From NCBI GenBank assembly GCA_052390275.1, contig JBQTHD010000033.1, forward strand, positions 16,066-80,065: a DNA stretch of 64,000 bases, in the 5' to 3' direction. The stretch is from JBQTHD01 sp052390275. Its GTDB lineage: Bacteria; Actinomycetota; Acidimicrobiia; Acidimicrobiales; AC-14. Numbering within the stretch: the first letter of the stretch is position 1; each line of letters begins with the position of its first letter. A model generated the notes under the pieces. That model was not told where the DNA came from, ran no database searches, and saw nothing but the letters and a program-made list of their open reading frames with translations. Below, piece by piece: positions 62,396 through 64,000 of the stretch. Position numbers and translations under genes: made by a program.

Positions 62396-63850
62396 ATGAC
62401 CGAAGAGCAACCGGTGACCGGGATGGTGGGCCGCCTGGCCCGCCGAGCCCAGGCCCGTCGTCCCCAGGACGGCTTCACCCTGATCGAACTGCTGGTGGTG
62501 ATCATCATCCTCGGCATCCTGGCCGCAGTAGTCGTCTTCGCCGTCGGCGGCGTCGGCGACAAGGGCGAGGCCGCGGCACGGGAGATCGACGAGCGCACAC
62601 TGCGCACCGCCCAGGAGGCCTACTTCGCCATCAACAACCGCTACGGCACCGAGGCCGAGTTGGTGGCTGGGGGCCTTCTGTCGGAGGAGTCCTCGACCCA
62701 CAAGATCTACCTGAACACCGCTGCTGGAAGTTGTGGAGCCGGATCCAGTTGCGATTACACCATCGGCGACCAGGACGAGCCCAACACCATCGTCGTCTAC
62801 AACGGACGCAGCACCTCTTTCGTCAACCCCATCGTCGCCCGCTTCACCGCTGCCACCGGAATTGCCGTCACGCAGAACACCTTGGGGACCGGGGACAAGT
62901 CCACCGCTCTGGCCAACCAGATCGTGACGGAGGGGGCCAGCACGACCGCCGACGTCTTCTGGTCCCAGGACCCGGCCAACCTGGGCAAGGTCAGCCGGGC
63001 CGGCCTTTTCGCCCCCGCTCCCCCCACGGCCGCCGGCAAGGTCATCGACCCGGCCTTTCAGTCCCGCGACGGTGACTGGGTGGCCACCAGCAACCGGGTC
63101 CGGGTGCTGGCCCGCAACCCTGGCGCCACTTTCACCCCCACCGAGACCAACCTGCTCGACGTTGACGACGCCGTCGCCAACTTCGGCAACAGGCTGGTCT
63201 ATGACCCCAACAACGCTTCGTTCCAGAACTTCGTGGCCGCCATGATCGTGCTGCGGGGCGAGACGGCCACCAGCACCTTCCTGACCAACCTCAAGGCCGC
63301 CGGCCTGCGGGTGGCCGGCAACCGGGTCATGGCTGCCCACATCGCCAACGACACCGATCCCGGTGCTGCGCTTCGTCACGACACCGACCCGGGGGCCGGG
63401 GCCGCTTTCGGCAACAAGGTCGGATTCATCAACCACTACTACCGCTACCAGGAGTCCGGTACCCCCACCTTCGTACGGGCCAACGTGGTCAACACGTACC
63501 CCATCTCGGAAGCGTCGGACCCCGACCCGGCCGTCCTGGCAAGTTCTGCTGGCGTGGGCGTCCTGGGTAACACTGACAGCCCCGGCGCTGCTGAGATGTT
63601 CGTCAAGTTCCTGCTGTCAGAGAACGAGCAGACCCTGGTTCGGGGTCTTCCCGCCCCCGCCTCTCCAGCCGGTCTGTCTGAGTACGCAGTGGTTGGCGGA
63701 ATCGATGACCCCATCGAGCAGCCTCCGCTGTTGTCGCTCGCCACTCCCAACACGGTCAACAACCTCGACCTCAACGACCTGGACATCGACGCCGCCGTGG
63801 CCCGGCTGACCACCGACACGCTGCTTCCCTTCACCGCCGCCAGCGACTAA
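62396..63850 (+). CDS. Type IV prepilin fused to ferric-iron-binding protein (FbpA-like)
   Basis: A 484-residue protein with an unexpected plan. Residues 1-26 are a basic prepilin leader ending in Gly (PQDG), followed by FTLIELLVVIIILGILAAVVV with Glu at mature position 5, the classic class III signal cut and methylated by PilD. Residues ~55-125 continue as a small pilin-like domain (TAQEAYFAINNRYGTEAELV; C113 and C119 likely paired). From ~131 a complete Fe3+ solute-binding protein follows: IVVYNGRSTSFVNPIVARF, ADVFWSQDPANLGKVSRAGLF, and INHYYRYQ with the Tyr pair (Y348, Y349) that binds iron in FbpA. It follows an FbpB-type permease; strong AGGAG site. Probably a pilin-anchored iron receptor. 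Confidence 0.92.
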   Translation: MTEEQPVTGMVGRLARRAQARRPQDGFTLIELLVVIIILGILAAVVVFAVGGVGDKGEAAAREIDERTLRTAQEAYFAINNRYGTEAELVAGGLLSEESSTHKIYLNTAAGSCGAGSSCDYTIGDQDEPNTIVVYNGRSTSFVNPIVARFTAATGIAVTQNTLGTGDKSTALANQIVTEGASTTADVFWSQDPANLGKVSRAGLFAPAPPTAAGKVIDPAFQSRDGDWVATSNRVRVLARNPGATFTPTETNLLDVDDAVANFGNRLVYDPNNASFQNFVAAMIVLRGETATSTFLTNLKAAGLRVAGNRVMAAHIANDTDPGAALRHDTDPGAGAAFGNKVGFINHYYRYQESGTPTFVRANVVNTYPISEASDPDPAVLASSAGVGVLGNTDSPGAAEMFVKFLLSENEQTLVRGLPAPASPAGLSEYAVVGGIDDPIEQPPLLSLATPNTVNNLDLNDLDIDAAVARLTTDTLLPFTAASD

Positions 63851-63898
63851 GGAGACCACCAGCAGTTCACCTAACCGCATCACCCGCAATCAGAGAGA

Positions 63899-64000
63899 GG
63901 GGGGGGGGGGGGAGGGAGGCGGCCCCCCCCGCCCCAACCCGGCCCCCGGGGGGGCCCCCCCCCCCGGGGGGCGGGCCCCCCCCCCCCCCCCCCCCCCCCC
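63899..64000. other. G/C homopolymer runs, probable sequencing artefact at contig end
   Basis: After a short normal spacer behind the fusion gene, the last ~100 bases are runs of G and C (for example 13 or more G, then long C runs to the end). This does not resemble the rest of the window and looks like low-quality read ends. Genes beyond, such as an fbpC ATPase, cannot be judged. Confidence 0.85.

Overview
The window is about 64 kb of high-GC bacterial chromosome with densely packed genes. Many genes start with GTG or TTG, and stop/start overlaps (ATGA, GTGA, TGATG) are frequent. The gene content fits an actinobacterium: an F420-type LLM oxidoreductase, a SigF-type sigma factor, PAC2, DUF3499, DUF3105, the manB/Trm112/sugar isomerase/ahcY block, the TreX-TreY-TreZ operon and the Suf system. 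Class Acidimicrobiia is my best guess from overall gene content; this is an inference. There are no rRNAs, insertion sequences, prophages or CRISPR arrays.

Layout. 1-3.5 kb: the 3' part of a fused secD-secF gene coupled to a KhtTU-type K+/H+ antiporter. 3.6-5 kb: an accessory PIN-domain gene paired with an unknown gene. 5.3-7.7 kb: tRNA-Asp, tRNA-Phe and an isolated gatA. 8-10.2 kb: a cardiolipin-synthase-like enzyme and a YihY protein. 10.3-17.7 kb: overlapping glgX(treX)-treZ-treY genes converting glycogen to trehalose, headed by a START-like gene. 17.7-21 kb: SDR, LLM oxidoreductase, sigma factor and an RsbW-like protein. 21-26.8 kb: mgsA, PAC2, a small HEXXH protein, comEA-comEC and a GNAT. 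26.8-34.9 kb: secA-prfB-ftsE-ftsX (ftsEX unusually AT-rich), a DUF2079 membrane protein and a NarL-type regulator. 35.3-42.4 kb: an AAA/DUF4143 ATPase, comF, ahcY, sugar isomerase, Trm112, phosphomannomutase and a GT2. 42.5-49.4 kb: envelope or polysaccharide genes, a CPBP protease and DUF3499. 49.6-60.6 kb: ftsH, then two separate suf blocks (sufD-Rieske-sufC on +, sufC-sufS-sufU-lipoprotein on -) flanking an L,D-transpeptidase, DUF3105 and a thioredoxin-like gene. 60.8-63.9 kb: an Fe3+-type ABC permease followed by the most unusual gene of the window.

That gene (62396-63850) encodes a type IV prepilin N-terminus and small pilin-like domain fused in one frame to a complete FbpA-like ferric-ion-binding protein that keeps the Tyr-Tyr iron-ligand motif. 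It follows a two-domain FbpB-type permease, and an IdeR/DtxR-like inverted repeat lies in the spacer between them. Together with the neighbouring Fe-S assembly genes this looks like an iron-uptake and iron-use locus in which the substrate receptor is built as a pilin. A second window-wide feature is the repeated occurrence of short tandem repeats (14-18 nt units), in frame inside coding regions and usually in linkers or termini. The last ~100 bases are G/C homopolymer runs that look like a contig-end artefact.
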